Source of the DNA: a virus
Strand: one strand, 5' to 3'
Virus record (IMG/VR): IMGVR_UViG_3300042880_000416
Coordinates: 1 to 40,142 of that record
DNA: 40,142 bases
Part shown: one piece after another, positions 1 through 6,104 of the stretch
Layout: each line of letters starts with the position of its first letter
Position numbering within the stretch: position 1 is the stretch's first letter
Program-made: the position numbers and the translations under genes
The notes under the pieces: generated by a model
Told to the model about the DNA's origin: nothing
The model's database searches: none
The model's input: the letters and a program-made list of their open reading frames with translations, nothing else

Positions 1-2
1 AC

Positions 3-62
3 TTTGGCAAACAGCGGGCCGAAGATCAGGCACGCTTAGACCCTCTAGGATTTCACGAATGA
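3..62 (+). CDS. C-terminal end of an upstream gene (partial)
   Basis: Reading frame 3 is open from the left edge and ends in TGA at 60-62. The visible tail is about 19 residues and ends LDPLGFHE. The stop overlaps the next start as ATGA, the usual coupling here, which favours this frame as coding. The function cannot be judged from the tail. Confidence 0.5.
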   Translation, partial: FGKQRAEDQARLDPLGFHE

Positions 63-292
63 TATCTCAAATATTTTTTAGATTTGTTTGTTTTGTTTGT
101 TCTTTACTTTATTTATGGTTTGGGCTAATTTGTTTTGTTTCTTCATCTAAGATCATCTGCAACTCGCAACAAAGTTTTATGATATTGTTTTCTATTCCTC
201 AGGGTCTTTTACTTGCGGCTATAGGAACGTTTCTTTTTTCCTTGGGTTTCTTTTATCTTTTAAAATCGCTAGACCCAAGAGAATATTTTTAG
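59..292 (+). CDS. Small two-helix membrane protein
   Basis: A 77-residue protein with two hydrophobic stretches, at about residues 4-28 and 44-67, and a short charged tail. It should sit in the host inner membrane. Its ATG overlaps the stop of the upstream gene (ATGA) and a weak AGGA lies upstream. I do not recognise the family. Similar tiny membrane proteins recur through the window and often act in superinfection exclusion or lysis control in phages, but nothing here shows which. Confidence 0.6.
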   Translation: MISQIFFRFVCFVCSLLYLWFGLICFVSSSKIICNSQQSFMILFSIPQGLLLAAIGTFLFSLGFFYLLKSLDPREYF

Positions 293-300
293 TTTAGGTG

Positions 301-328
301 TTGACTTTGCAAAAACAAATTGTATAAT
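301..328 (+). promoter_or_regulatory. Sigma-70-like promoter
   Basis: TTGACT (301-306), a 16-bp spacer and TATAAT (323-328). The expected start near 335 lies only a few bases before the ATG at 339, so the next gene would be nearly leaderless. Confidence 0.65.
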
Positions 329-338
329 AGGTATCACA

Positions 339-554
339 ATGGAAGAAATCACTGAAGTACAAAGACAATACACTTTAAAAAAATCGTCAGACAGTTATGT
401 AATTGAAGATGGCGTGTTCTTTTTCAATCCACAGATGTACTCAGGAAATATGTCCGAGTATGATCTAAGAATCATTGCTGACGAGCTAAAAAGAATAAAC
501 GATGTGTTTGCTGATACTGACTCGTATTATAAACAACGGTCTGGAAGTCGGTAG
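339..554 (+). CDS. Hypothetical 71-aa protein
   Basis: A 71-residue, charged, soluble protein of unknown family. It sits just behind the promoter at 301-328 with almost no leader and no clear Shine-Dalgarno, so it would be read leaderless or nearly so. Its 3' end overlaps the 5' acceptor strand of the tRNA-like element at 538-607, which is unusual packing. A start at an internal Met cannot be excluded. Confidence 0.5.
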   Translation: MEEITEVQRQYTLKKSSDSYVIEDGVFFFNPQMYSGNMSEYDLRIIADELKRINDVFADTDSYYKQRSGSR

Positions 555-607
555 TTTTAGACAGATGGACAACACTAGATTCGCGGGTTCGAATCCCGCC
601 CAGATCA
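538..607 (+). tRNA. Degenerate tRNA-like element
   Basis: The acceptor strands GGTCTGG (538-544) and CCAGATC (600-606) pair over 7 bp with one G-U. The T arm is perfect (GCGGG, TTCGAAT, CCCGC at 583-599). A weak 3-bp D stem GTC/GAC is present. Only 20 nt separate the D and T arms and no 5-bp anticodon stem with a 7-nt loop can be drawn, so no anticodon is assigned. It may be a decayed tRNA or a tRNA mimic. Confidence 0.5.
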
Positions 608-644
608 TATCTTGATTTTTAATTGATCGCAAGGAGATTTAAAT

Positions 645-1052
645 ATGTTGGTAGCGGTTTATGGCACACTAAGAAAAGGCTTTGGAAACAATGCTTTATT
701 GAGAACTTCTAAATTTTTAGGAACAGAAAGAACATCGGCAGATTGGACTATGCACGTTTTTACGGGCGGTATAGTTCCAGTGATAGTTCCAGGCGAAAGT
801 TCTATTACTGTAGAAGTGTATGAAATTACAGACAATACATTAGAAAATCTAGATTTTTTAGAAGGTTATCCTCATGGATACAGCCGAAAATTAATCAAAA
901 CATCCTATGGCGATGCATGGATTTACTTTATGAATAGCCTTTATAGCAACACTTTAAGAGTGGTTGAAAGCGGAGATTTTAGTGAGTTCAAGCAAAGAAA
1001 GAGCTGGGATATCTCTATTGGAGATGATGATAGTAGTTTTGATGATATCTAG
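645..1052 (+). CDS. Gamma-glutamylcyclotransferase-like (GGCT/YtfP fold) protein
   Basis: A 135-residue protein with the N-terminal signature YGTLRKG (residues 6-12) and the later LEGYPHGYSRK segment (about 93-103) typical of the GGCT-like fold. The Glu of LEGYP is the likely catalytic acid. Relatives release 5-oxoproline from gamma-glutamyl amines or peptides such as glutathione, but small phage versions have no proven substrate. A strong AAGGAG lies before the ATG. Residues after about 105 form a polar tail, and that DNA is also read in another frame as the start of the prepilin-like gene. Confidence 0.75.
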   Translation: MLVAVYGTLRKGFGNNALLRTSKFLGTERTSADWTMHVFTGGIVPVIVPGESSITVEVYEITDNTLENLDFLEGYPHGYSRKLIKTSYGDAWIYFMNSLYSNTLRVVESGDFSEFKQRKSWDISIGDDDSSFDDI

Positions 1053-1305
1053 CCTGAGCTTTATGGCTTGGCCCAACATCTCAAAACTAAGAAAAAAATC
1101 ACAACAAAATCTTTTTGAACAAAAGGTTAAAGAAGCAGTTGAAAACTGTCGATACTACGCTATGTTGAACGGAAAGATTGTTGTGGTAGAGGTTGTTGAT
1201 AGCGAAGAAAAAATAACAACCATGACTCTTGACAATCTTGTTTTTAATGGTAAAATTGATAAGAGGTTTTTGATCAATGCACAAGGAGATTTGTATGAAG
1301 AATGA
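982..1305 (+). CDS. Type IV prepilin/pseudopilin-like protein
   Basis: Starting at GTG 982, after GGAG at 972-975, the protein has a short polar leader with Lys and Arg that ends in Ala-Gly. It continues ISLLEMMIVVLMISSL, with Glu at mature position 5, then about 20 hydrophobic residues and a Pro-Asn at the end of the helix. This is the classic prepilin-peptidase site and N-terminal helix of type IV pilins and pseudopilins. The remaining 80 or so residues are soluble and of GspH/FimT-like size. An in-frame TTG at 964 is an alternative start. It overlaps the GGCT-like gene by 71 nt in another frame. Pilin-like genes are not usual phage cargo. It could be exported through host machinery or interfere with host pili, and both ideas are inference. 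Confidence 0.6.
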   Translation: MSSSKERAGISLLEMMIVVLMISSLSFMAWPNISKLRKKSQQNLFEQKVKEAVENCRYYAMLNGKIVVVEVVDSEEKITTMTLDNLVFNGKIDKRFLINAQGDLYEE

Positions 1306-1498
1306 TTCGGTTATTCCAGTTTTTGTTGTTTCTTTGATCTTTGGCGGATTTGTATTTTTTGATATGAACCGAAAAATCGAAGACCTAAAAAACGAGGTTG
1401 TGAGTTTGCAGATTCACCTTTCTCAAAAGGAAGCAAGAAATTTGCAGTTTGTTCCGACTCCATCTCAAGTATCTAACGGATTTTATAACGGTCGATAG
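1295..1498 (+). CDS. Small membrane-anchored coiled-coil protein
   Basis: A 67-residue protein with one N-terminal transmembrane helix (about residues 6-23) and then a heptad-like charged helix (about 25-50). The start at ATG 1295 is chosen because AAGGAG lies seven bases upstream. An earlier in-frame ATG at 1277 lacks a site. It overlaps the end of the prepilin-like gene by 11 nt, which suggests co-translation. The layout (anchor plus coiled coil) resembles spanin-like or pilus-assembly helper proteins, but no family is recognised. Confidence 0.6.
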   Translation: MKNDSVIPVFVVSLIFGGFVFFDMNRKIEDLKNEVVSLQIHLSQKEARNLQFVPTPSQVSNGFYNGR

Positions 1499-1541
1499 AT
1501 AATTAAAATCCAAATTTCCACAGAAAAAACTAAAAACACAG

Positions 1542-1570
1542 TTGACATTTGATCGGCTGTGGTGTATAAT
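1542..1570 (+). promoter_or_regulatory. Consensus sigma-70 promoter of the Y RNA/tRNA/Ro60 unit
   Basis: TTGACA (1542-1547), a 17-bp spacer and TATAAT (1565-1570) make a full-consensus promoter. Transcription should begin near 1577-1580, at the first base pairs of the Y-RNA-like hairpin. It is the best promoter in the window and would drive a stable-RNA unit. Confidence 0.85.
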
Positions 1571-1576
1571 GAAAAC

Positions 1577-1648
1577 ACAGGGGACGACTGAAAAGGGTTA
1601 TCAAACTCTTACTTTGGAAAAGTCCTTTTCGAAAATTTACCCCTAAAC
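1577..1648 (+). ncRNA. Y-RNA-like hairpin, copy 1
   Basis: The predicted RNA has an outer stem AGGGG/CCCCT (1579-1583 with 1640-1644). An internal loop of ACGACT opposite an A/U-rich strand follows. The inner stem is GAAAAGG/CCTTTTC (1590-1596 with 1624-1630), 7 bp and perfect. The apical loop opens with GTTATCA and holds a small ACTTT/AAAGT hairpin. Copy 2 at 1847-1916 shares the inner stem, ACGA-TGAAAAGGGTTATCA and GTCCTTTTCGAA, but has a different outer stem that still pairs. A stem interrupted by a CGA-containing bulge and a GGGUUAUCA stretch recalls known Y RNAs. With a Ro60 gene downstream, a Y RNA is the best reading. Confidence 0.7.
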
Positions 1649-1721
1649 GGTCGCATAACTCAATGGCTAGAGTGCTACTTTTACACAGTAGAAGTTATAG
1701 GTTCGAATCCTATTGTGACTA
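1649..1721 (+). tRNA. tRNA-Val (anticodon UAC)
   Basis: A 73-nt cloverleaf: acceptor GGTCGCA/TGTGACT with two G-U pairs, D stem ACTC/GAGT, anticodon stem CTACT/AGTAG, loop TTTACAC with UAC at 34-36, and T arm ATAGG-TTCGAAT-CCTAT. CCA is not encoded. It begins 5 nt after the Y-RNA-like copy 1, so RNase P cleavage here would also trim that RNA. Confidence 0.88.
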
Positions 1722-1723
1722 TT

Positions 1724-1846
1724 GCCGGGATAGTTTAATTGGCTAGAACACGTAAAAGTCTTGAATAAGTTTTGACAATCGTGTACGATCATTCAAGGTT
1801 ATCCAATTGTAATGGCGATGTATAGGTTCGAATCCTATTCCCGGCG
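1724..1846 (+). ncRNA. tRNA-like RNA with expanded anticodon domain
   Basis: The acceptor GCCGGGA/TCCCGGC is perfect. The D arm (GTTT/GAAC with AATTGGCTA) and the T arm (ATAGG-TTCGAAT-CCTAT) are intact. The element is 123 nt, about 48 nt too long. In place of an anticodon arm lies a region with a 7-bp stem CTTGAAT/ATTCAAG (1760-1766 with 1791-1797), a nested ATCG-TGTA-CGAT hairpin, and then GGTTATCC. No anticodon can be assigned. It is far too short for a group I intron. It may be a tRNA mimic related to Y RNA biology, a spliced tRNA, or a pseudo-tRNA kept as a processing signal. Confidence 0.65.
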
Positions 1847-1916
1847 CTTGAGTACGAATGAAAAGGGTTATCATTTGGAGAAAACGTCCTTTTCGAATAT
1901 TTTACTCATTTTTTTT
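1847..1916 (+). ncRNA. Y-RNA-like hairpin, copy 2, with U-run
   Basis: The outer stem is TGAGTA/TACTCA (1849-1854 with 1903-1908) and the inner stem GAAAAGG/CCTTTTC (1860-1866 with 1888-1894). The loop opens with GTTATCA and contains TTTGGA as in copy 1. Eight Ts follow at 1909-1916, so the hairpin may also act as an intrinsic terminator or attenuator 27 nt before the Ro60 start. Its 5' end lies 2 nt after the tRNA-like element, where 3' tRNA processing would free it. Confidence 0.7.
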
Positions 1917-1943
1917 ACTTTTGTACGAACGAGGAGAATTTGA

Positions 1944-3521
1944 ATGACTTTCAAGTATAGTTTGAAAAATGGGTCTGTTAAACAAAAAATCGTTGGCAGA
2001 TCTTCTGAAATGGTTGCAAACGCTGGTGGCGGATACGCATTTAAGCTAGATGATTTTAAATTTCTAGAAAGATTTTTAATCATGGGCGCCACATCTGGAA
2101 CCTACCATATTTCTAAAAATGATCACCAATACAATAACTTTGAAAACATTATTAGTTGCATCAAGCAAGATGGAGTTAAGGTTGTTTCAGAAATTGTTAG
2201 AGTTTCTACAAACAATCTTGCTCACAAAAACGATCATGCTATTTTTGCATTAGCATTGGTGTTTGCTCATGGATCAAATGACGCCAAACAAAGCGCTGTA
2301 AAAGCCTTCAATAGCGTTGTTAGAACCGGCACTCATTTGTTTATGTTCGCTAGCTTTATCAAGTCTATGAGAGGGTTTGGTATTTCTGTAAGAACAGCGA
2401 TTAACAAGTGGTACACCGAAAAAAGCGATATCGGTTTTGCTAATCAAGTAACAAAATATCAAAGCCGAGAAGGCTGGTCGCACCTAGATGTGTTTAGACT
2501 TGCTCACCCAAGCTTTGCTAGTAGCGAATCAAAAAATAGGATTTCTAATTGGGTCGCCGGAAAAGATGTAGAATTCAATACATCCAACAATGGAGAAGCC
2601 CTGGTTGATGCTTTTGTTAGAGTTCATAAAACAGAATCTCTAAAACAAGTGTTAGAAATGGTTTCTACTTATGGGCTTCAAAGAGAGCATTTGCCAACCA
2701 AATTTTTGAACACAAAAGAAGTTCAAGAAGTTATGTTGCCAAAACTTGGAGGAACCGCCCTTTTAAGAAACCTTGGTAACATGTCCAAGAGTGGGCTATT
2801 GAGCGTTTTTAGTGATGCTTCTAAGTTTGTAGTTGAAAAACTGACAAACAAAGAGTTCCTAAAAGAAAATATGCTTCACCCACTAACAATTCTAGTAGCT
2901 AAAAAGACATACGAAAGTGGTCGAAGCAAGCTAGGGTCTGGAGTTTGGGACGTAAATAGTTCGATAGTAGACGCTCTTGAAACAGCATTCTATTTATCGT
3001 TTGACGCTATCGAGCCAACTGGTAAAAACTACTTTTATGGTATCGACGTGTCTGGTTCTATGGGCGCAGAGGATTCAACCGGACTGAAATACTGCGAGAT
3101 TGCCGCTGTGTTAGCAATGGCACACCTAAGATCAGAAGCGAATACTTTTGTTGGAGGGTTTTCTAGTGACTTTATTGATCTAAAAATCAGTAAATCAGAT
3201 ACACTAAATTCAGCTTCTGCTAAATGTATAATGCGTAACTTTGGGTCTACCAACGCTTCTGCGGCTATCAATTACGCCGCAAGGAAGAAGATTCCAGCAG
3301 ATTGTTTTGTAATGATAACAGACTGTGAAGTTAATAGAGGTTCGCACCCAACGATTGCTTTAAATGACTTTAGGCAAAAAATGGGAAGACAAAGTTCGCT
3401 GATCGTTTGCGGCCTACAAGCTGTTCCATACTCTGTAGCAGATCCAAAAGATCCATTACAGCTAGACATTTCTGGATTTTCTCCAGATATTACTTCGGTT
3501 ATCTCTGGATTTACTAGATAA
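1944..3521 (+). CDS. rsr: Ro60/TROVE-domain RNA-binding protein
   Basis: A full-length 525-residue Ro60 ortholog, close to the usual 530. Residues about 20-345 form the HEAT-like TROVE ring, with the GGTALLRNLGNM segment (269-280) and the HPLTILVAKKTYESG segment (312-326) characteristic of Ro. Residues about 360-525 form a von Willebrand A domain with an intact metal site: D368, S370 and S372 in DVSGSMG, T436 and D460. Ro60 proteins bind Y RNAs on the outer ring and ends of misfolded or damaged RNAs in the cavity. In bacteria they work with exoribonucleases and sit beside RNA-repair genes. GAGGAG precedes the ATG. Two Y-RNA-like RNAs lie directly upstream in the same unit. rsr is the symbol used for bacterial Ro genes. 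Confidence 0.93.
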   Translation: MTFKYSLKNGSVKQKIVGRSSEMVANAGGGYAFKLDDFKFLERFLIMGATSGTYHISKNDHQYNNFENIISCIKQDGVKVVSEIVRVSTNNLAHKNDHAIFALALVFAHGSNDAKQSAVKAFNSVVRTGTHLFMFASFIKSMRGFGISVRTAINKWYTEKSDIGFANQVTKYQSREGWSHLDVFRLAHPSFASSESKNRISNWVAGKDVEFNTSNNGEALVDAFVRVHKTESLKQVLEMVSTYGLQREHLPTKFLNTKEVQEVMLPKLGGTALLRNLGNMSKSGLLSVFSDASKFVVEKLTNKEFLKENMLHPLTILVAKKTYESGRSKLGSGVWDVNSSIVDALETAFYLSFDAIEPTGKNYFYGIDVSGSMGAEDSTGLKYCEIAAVLAMAHLRSEANTFVGGFSSDFIDLKISKSDTLNSASAKCIMRNFGSTNASAAINYAARKKIPADCFVMITDCEVNRGSHPTIALNDFRQKMGRQSSLIVCGLQAVPYSVADPKDPLQLDISGFSPDITSVISGFTR

Positions 3522-3524
3522 AGA

Positions 3525-3533
3525 TGCTATAAT
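3525..3533 (+). promoter_or_regulatory. Possible extended -10 promoter
   Basis: TGCTATAAT fits an extended -10 box, with no convincing -35. A start near 3540 would fall inside the terminator hairpin, so the new transcript would lack its 5' arm. This could let the gene at 3576 be expressed independently of Ro60. Confidence 0.35.
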
Positions 3534-3560
3534 AAATGGGGTCAATCAACCCCGTTTTTT
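3534..3560 (+). terminator. Intrinsic terminator after Ro60
   Basis: AAATGGGG pairs with CCCCGTTT around an 8-nt loop, followed by a T run to 3560. It lies between the Ro60 stop and the next ATG. Confidence 0.8.
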
Positions 3561-3575
3561 ATTTAGTGAGGAAAT

Positions 3576-3956
3576 ATGAATATATTATTTTTAGATGACT
3601 GCCCACAAAGAACTAAAAAGTTTAAAAGACTGCTTCCAATGGCGGTTACATGCGAAACGGCGCAGGAGTGTATAGACCTGCTTCACACAGAGGATTGGGA
3701 CTATGTATTTCTAGATCACGATCTTGGCGGTGAGACATACCAAAGTTCAGATGAATTTAACACTGGTATGCAAGTGGTTCGCAGCGTAATGGAAAATCCC
3801 CCAAACGTTCAGCACTTTGTTGTACACTCTTTAAACTACGGTGCGGCCCTCAATATGGTGAGTTTATTGCGAGAGCGCGAATACATTACAACAAAATGTA
3901 GTTTTTTAGAAATTGAAAATTTCATTAGAACAAAAATTTACGGGTATCTAGATTAA
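3576..3956 (+). CDS. Cyclic-phosphate-processing receiver-like protein (cREC)
   Basis: A 126-residue receiver-fold protein. The acidic pair LDD (residues 6-8) and R12 are followed by FLDHDLGG (46-52), then FVVHSLNYGAALNM (81-94). The DHDLG and HS-N-G-M motifs mark the cREC family, which Burroughs and Aravind predicted to process cyclic phosphates at RNA ends in RNA-repair systems. Ordinary response regulators lack these histidines. It follows the Ro60 gene after a terminator and is nearly joined to the ATP-grasp gene 2 nt downstream. The enzymatic role in this phage is inferred. A strong GAGGAAAT leader precedes the ATG. Confidence 0.7.
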   Translation: MNILFLDDCPQRTKKFKRLLPMAVTCETAQECIDLLHTEDWDYVFLDHDLGGETYQSSDEFNTGMQVVRSVMENPPNVQHFVVHSLNYGAALNMVSLLREREYITTKCSFLEIENFIRTKIYGYLD

Positions 3957-3958
3957 TC

Positions 3959-4768
3959 ATGGAATTTATAATTCAAAAAGATTGTCAATTTTCGGGCGGT
4001 GAAACAGATAGATTGGTTCAGGCTTTAGAGAATAATAAAGTCAAGTATACTCTAGCCGACAGCGCTTATATCCAAGATGGCGTTACAGCCAATGCAGACA
4101 TATTTGTTCGCGGCTCTATCGAGTTTGTCAATGAATTTAATTTAATGTATGGAGAGTACACCAATCTTTATACTACTACACTAAGTAATTATACTTATAG
4201 CGAGTATACTAAAAATATTGACAATGAAATACTTAATAGTGATTATCTCATTCTACCGTGGCATAAATTATACAATGATTCATTGCATCTAATTATGCTT
4301 GCTACTGGGTCTGATAGATTTTTTATAAGGCCGAACAGCGGAAAAAAGATATTCACAGGCATAACACTAGGACGCAAGCATTTCTATAAAGAGCTTGATA
4401 TAATTAAAGGTCTGCCAAATTCAAATATTAATGATAATGATTTAGTTGTGATCGCTTCTGCAAAAAAAATAGACGCAGAGTATAGGCTACTGATGCATGG
4501 AAACAGTATAATTGACTATACTTGCTATAACGACCCAGGATATGGCTATATAAGAACAAGCTGTATTGATATTGATAAAGATTTTTATTGGCTAGCGTCA
4601 AAAATAAAAGATTTTCCTGATTGCTTTTATACACTTGATATTTGTTATGTAAAAGGAGTGCCATTTATTCTAGAATTGAACGGGGCATCTACCGCAGGTT
4701 GGTACGATATGGATTACGATAAGATTGTAAAGTACATAAAAAATCAGAAAGAAGAAGATGATTCGTAG
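3959..4768 (+). CDS. R2K-type ATP-grasp protein
   Basis: A 269-residue protein with a divergent ATP-grasp core. IRPNSGKKIFTG (123-134) supplies nucleotide-binding residues, AEYRLLMHGNSIIDY (173-187) the strand with E174 and R176, and LDICYVKGVPFILELNG (226-242) the metal-binding D227, E239 and N241. This matches the R2K clade described with CDC123, whose members are predicted to ligate amino acids or peptides to proteins or other targets. The N-terminal third is an unassigned domain. It follows cREC by 2 nt, so the two probably act together. The substrate is unknown. Confidence 0.65.
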   Translation: MEFIIQKDCQFSGGETDRLVQALENNKVKYTLADSAYIQDGVTANADIFVRGSIEFVNEFNLMYGEYTNLYTTTLSNYTYSEYTKNIDNEILNSDYLILPWHKLYNDSLHLIMLATGSDRFFIRPNSGKKIFTGITLGRKHFYKELDIIKGLPNSNINDNDLVVIASAKKIDAEYRLLMHGNSIIDYTCYNDPGYGYIRTSCIDIDKDFYWLASKIKDFPDCFYTLDICYVKGVPFILELNGASTAGWYDMDYDKIVKYIKNQKEEDDS

Positions 4769-4970
4769 CTTTTTAAAGCTTATTGTTTCTAGAATTTGCT
4801 TTAACGCTTCTTTAGTGTGCTTTTCTTATGGGTTTTTCTATTTCCTAAAAAATAGAGTTGACACAGCCATTATAAATGGTAGAATAAGTTTTGAAGAATC
4901 GTTTTGTATGCAGTTAATTATTTTTAGTATTTTTTTATTCATGTTTTCATCGGAGTTAAGTGATGTATAA
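4758..4970 (+). CDS. Small two-helix membrane protein
   Basis: A 70-residue protein with hydrophobic segments at about residues 10-30 and 47-64. Its start overlaps the ATP-grasp gene by 11 nt and its stop overlaps the UvsE start by 8 nt, so it is translated within that run. No family is recognised. Confidence 0.6.
   Translation: MIRSFLKLIVSRICFNASLVCFSYGFFYFLKNRVDTAIINGRISFEESFCMQLIIFSIFLFMFSSELSDV
4858..4885 (+). promoter_or_regulatory. Possible internal promoter before uvsE
   Basis: TTGACA (4858-4863), a 16-bp spacer and TAGAAT (4880-4885) lie inside the small membrane gene about 75 nt upstream of the UvsE start. The spacing matches the stronger promoters in the window. Confidence 0.4.
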
Positions 4971-6093
4971 TTTGTGTTGTATCAGTGAAGAATTAAAAAA
5001 AGAAAACATTTGTTTCAAGACCATGACATGGGCTAGGTTTTGCGAACTCCGTGACGCTAATGGACTAAACTCTGCCCTACAAGAACTTGGCGAACGATGG
5101 CTAAATAACATCAAAGTCACCGGCAGAGTTGTAGAGCATTGCGTAAACAACAACTGGGGCTATAGGGTGTCATCATCTTTGATGCCGCTTCTGACCCATC
5201 CAGATTTTCCTGGTGACTCTAGACTAGTGCCACAGTATCAGCAAATACTAGAAGAGTTCAACAAAATCAAAAACTATCTTGCTGACAAAGCAATTAGGAT
5301 TTCTTGCCATCCAGACCAGTTCAATGTTTTGGCTAGCAAAAACCAAGACGCAGTAAACAAAACCATCAAAGAGCTTAACTTTCATGGGGCTGTTCTAGAC
5401 CTTCTTGGTTGCAAGCAGGACTATTCTTGTCCAATCAATATCCATGTTAATTGTTCTGACGGAACGCCCGAAGAAATCGCCCAAAGATTTGTTGCCAATA
5501 TGAACAAGTGCAATAAATCTGTTCGTTCTCGCCTTGTAGTAGAAAACGAAGACAGGGGCATGTGGAATGTAGCTATGCTACTAGAACACTTTTGGAACAG
5601 CCACAAAATACCAATTACTTTTGACAATCTGCATGACAAGTGCAATCCATCAACTGACAGTGTAGATGCGTTTTCTTTGTGTGCCGACACCTGGAAAACT
5701 CTTGGATATGTACCACTGTTTCACTACAGCGAATCCAGTGCAAATGATCGCAAGCACGCATATATGCCAACATCAACCCCCTATTTAGAATTTGGAGAAG
5801 ATGCAAATAAGGTTGACTTTGATATCGAGCTAAAAGCAAAAGATGCCGCTATAAGATTCATGTCAGCAATACTTCGCGGCAAAGCCGAGCTATATAAACA
5901 TACAGGGGTTGCGTCTAGTGACTGTTGTGTGGCTGGAAGCACTCAAGATTGCTGTGTTCCTAGTAATGCGGCAGTATATAATGAAAATGTCAATGTAGCA
6001 ACGTCTGATGCGAGGGATGAATATAGTATGCCGCTTCCAACAGGAATCCTTGAGGGGAAGCTAAAGCCCAAAGTCCCAAAGCGTCCATGGTAG
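4963..6093 (+). CDS. uvsE: UV damage endonuclease UvsE/UvdE
   Basis: A 376-residue TIM-barrel endonuclease. Diagnostic segments are RISCHPDQFNVLAS (112-125), the VENEDR metal-binding Glu, FDNLHDKCNP, FHYSES and the late DIELKAKDAA. These provide the His, Glu and Asp ligands of the metal cluster. The enzyme nicks DNA 5' to UV photoproducts and other lesions and starts an alternative excision repair. ATG 4963 is chosen because CGGAG lies 7 nt upstream; a GTG at 4960 is in frame. After the barrel there is a tail of about 70 residues with two Cys pairs (DCC), absent from typical members, whose role is unknown. Confidence 0.93.
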   Translation: MYNLCCISEELKKENICFKTMTWARFCELRDANGLNSALQELGERWLNNIKVTGRVVEHCVNNNWGYRVSSSLMPLLTHPDFPGDSRLVPQYQQILEEFNKIKNYLADKAIRISCHPDQFNVLASKNQDAVNKTIKELNFHGAVLDLLGCKQDYSCPINIHVNCSDGTPEEIAQRFVANMNKCNKSVRSRLVVENEDRGMWNVAMLLEHFWNSHKIPITFDNLHDKCNPSTDSVDAFSLCADTWKTLGYVPLFHYSESSANDRKHAYMPTSTPYLEFGEDANKVDFDIELKAKDAAIRFMSAILRGKAELYKHTGVASSDCCVAGSTQDCCVPSNAAVYNENVNVATSDARDEYSMPLPTGILEGKLKPKVPKRPW

Positions 6094-6104
6094 TAGAGGA
6101 TAAA

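Noticed and set aside
1724-1846. Group I intron in a tRNA anticodon loop.
   Set aside because: The extra sequence is about 48 nt, far below a group I intron core, and no P7 or G-binding pattern is seen.
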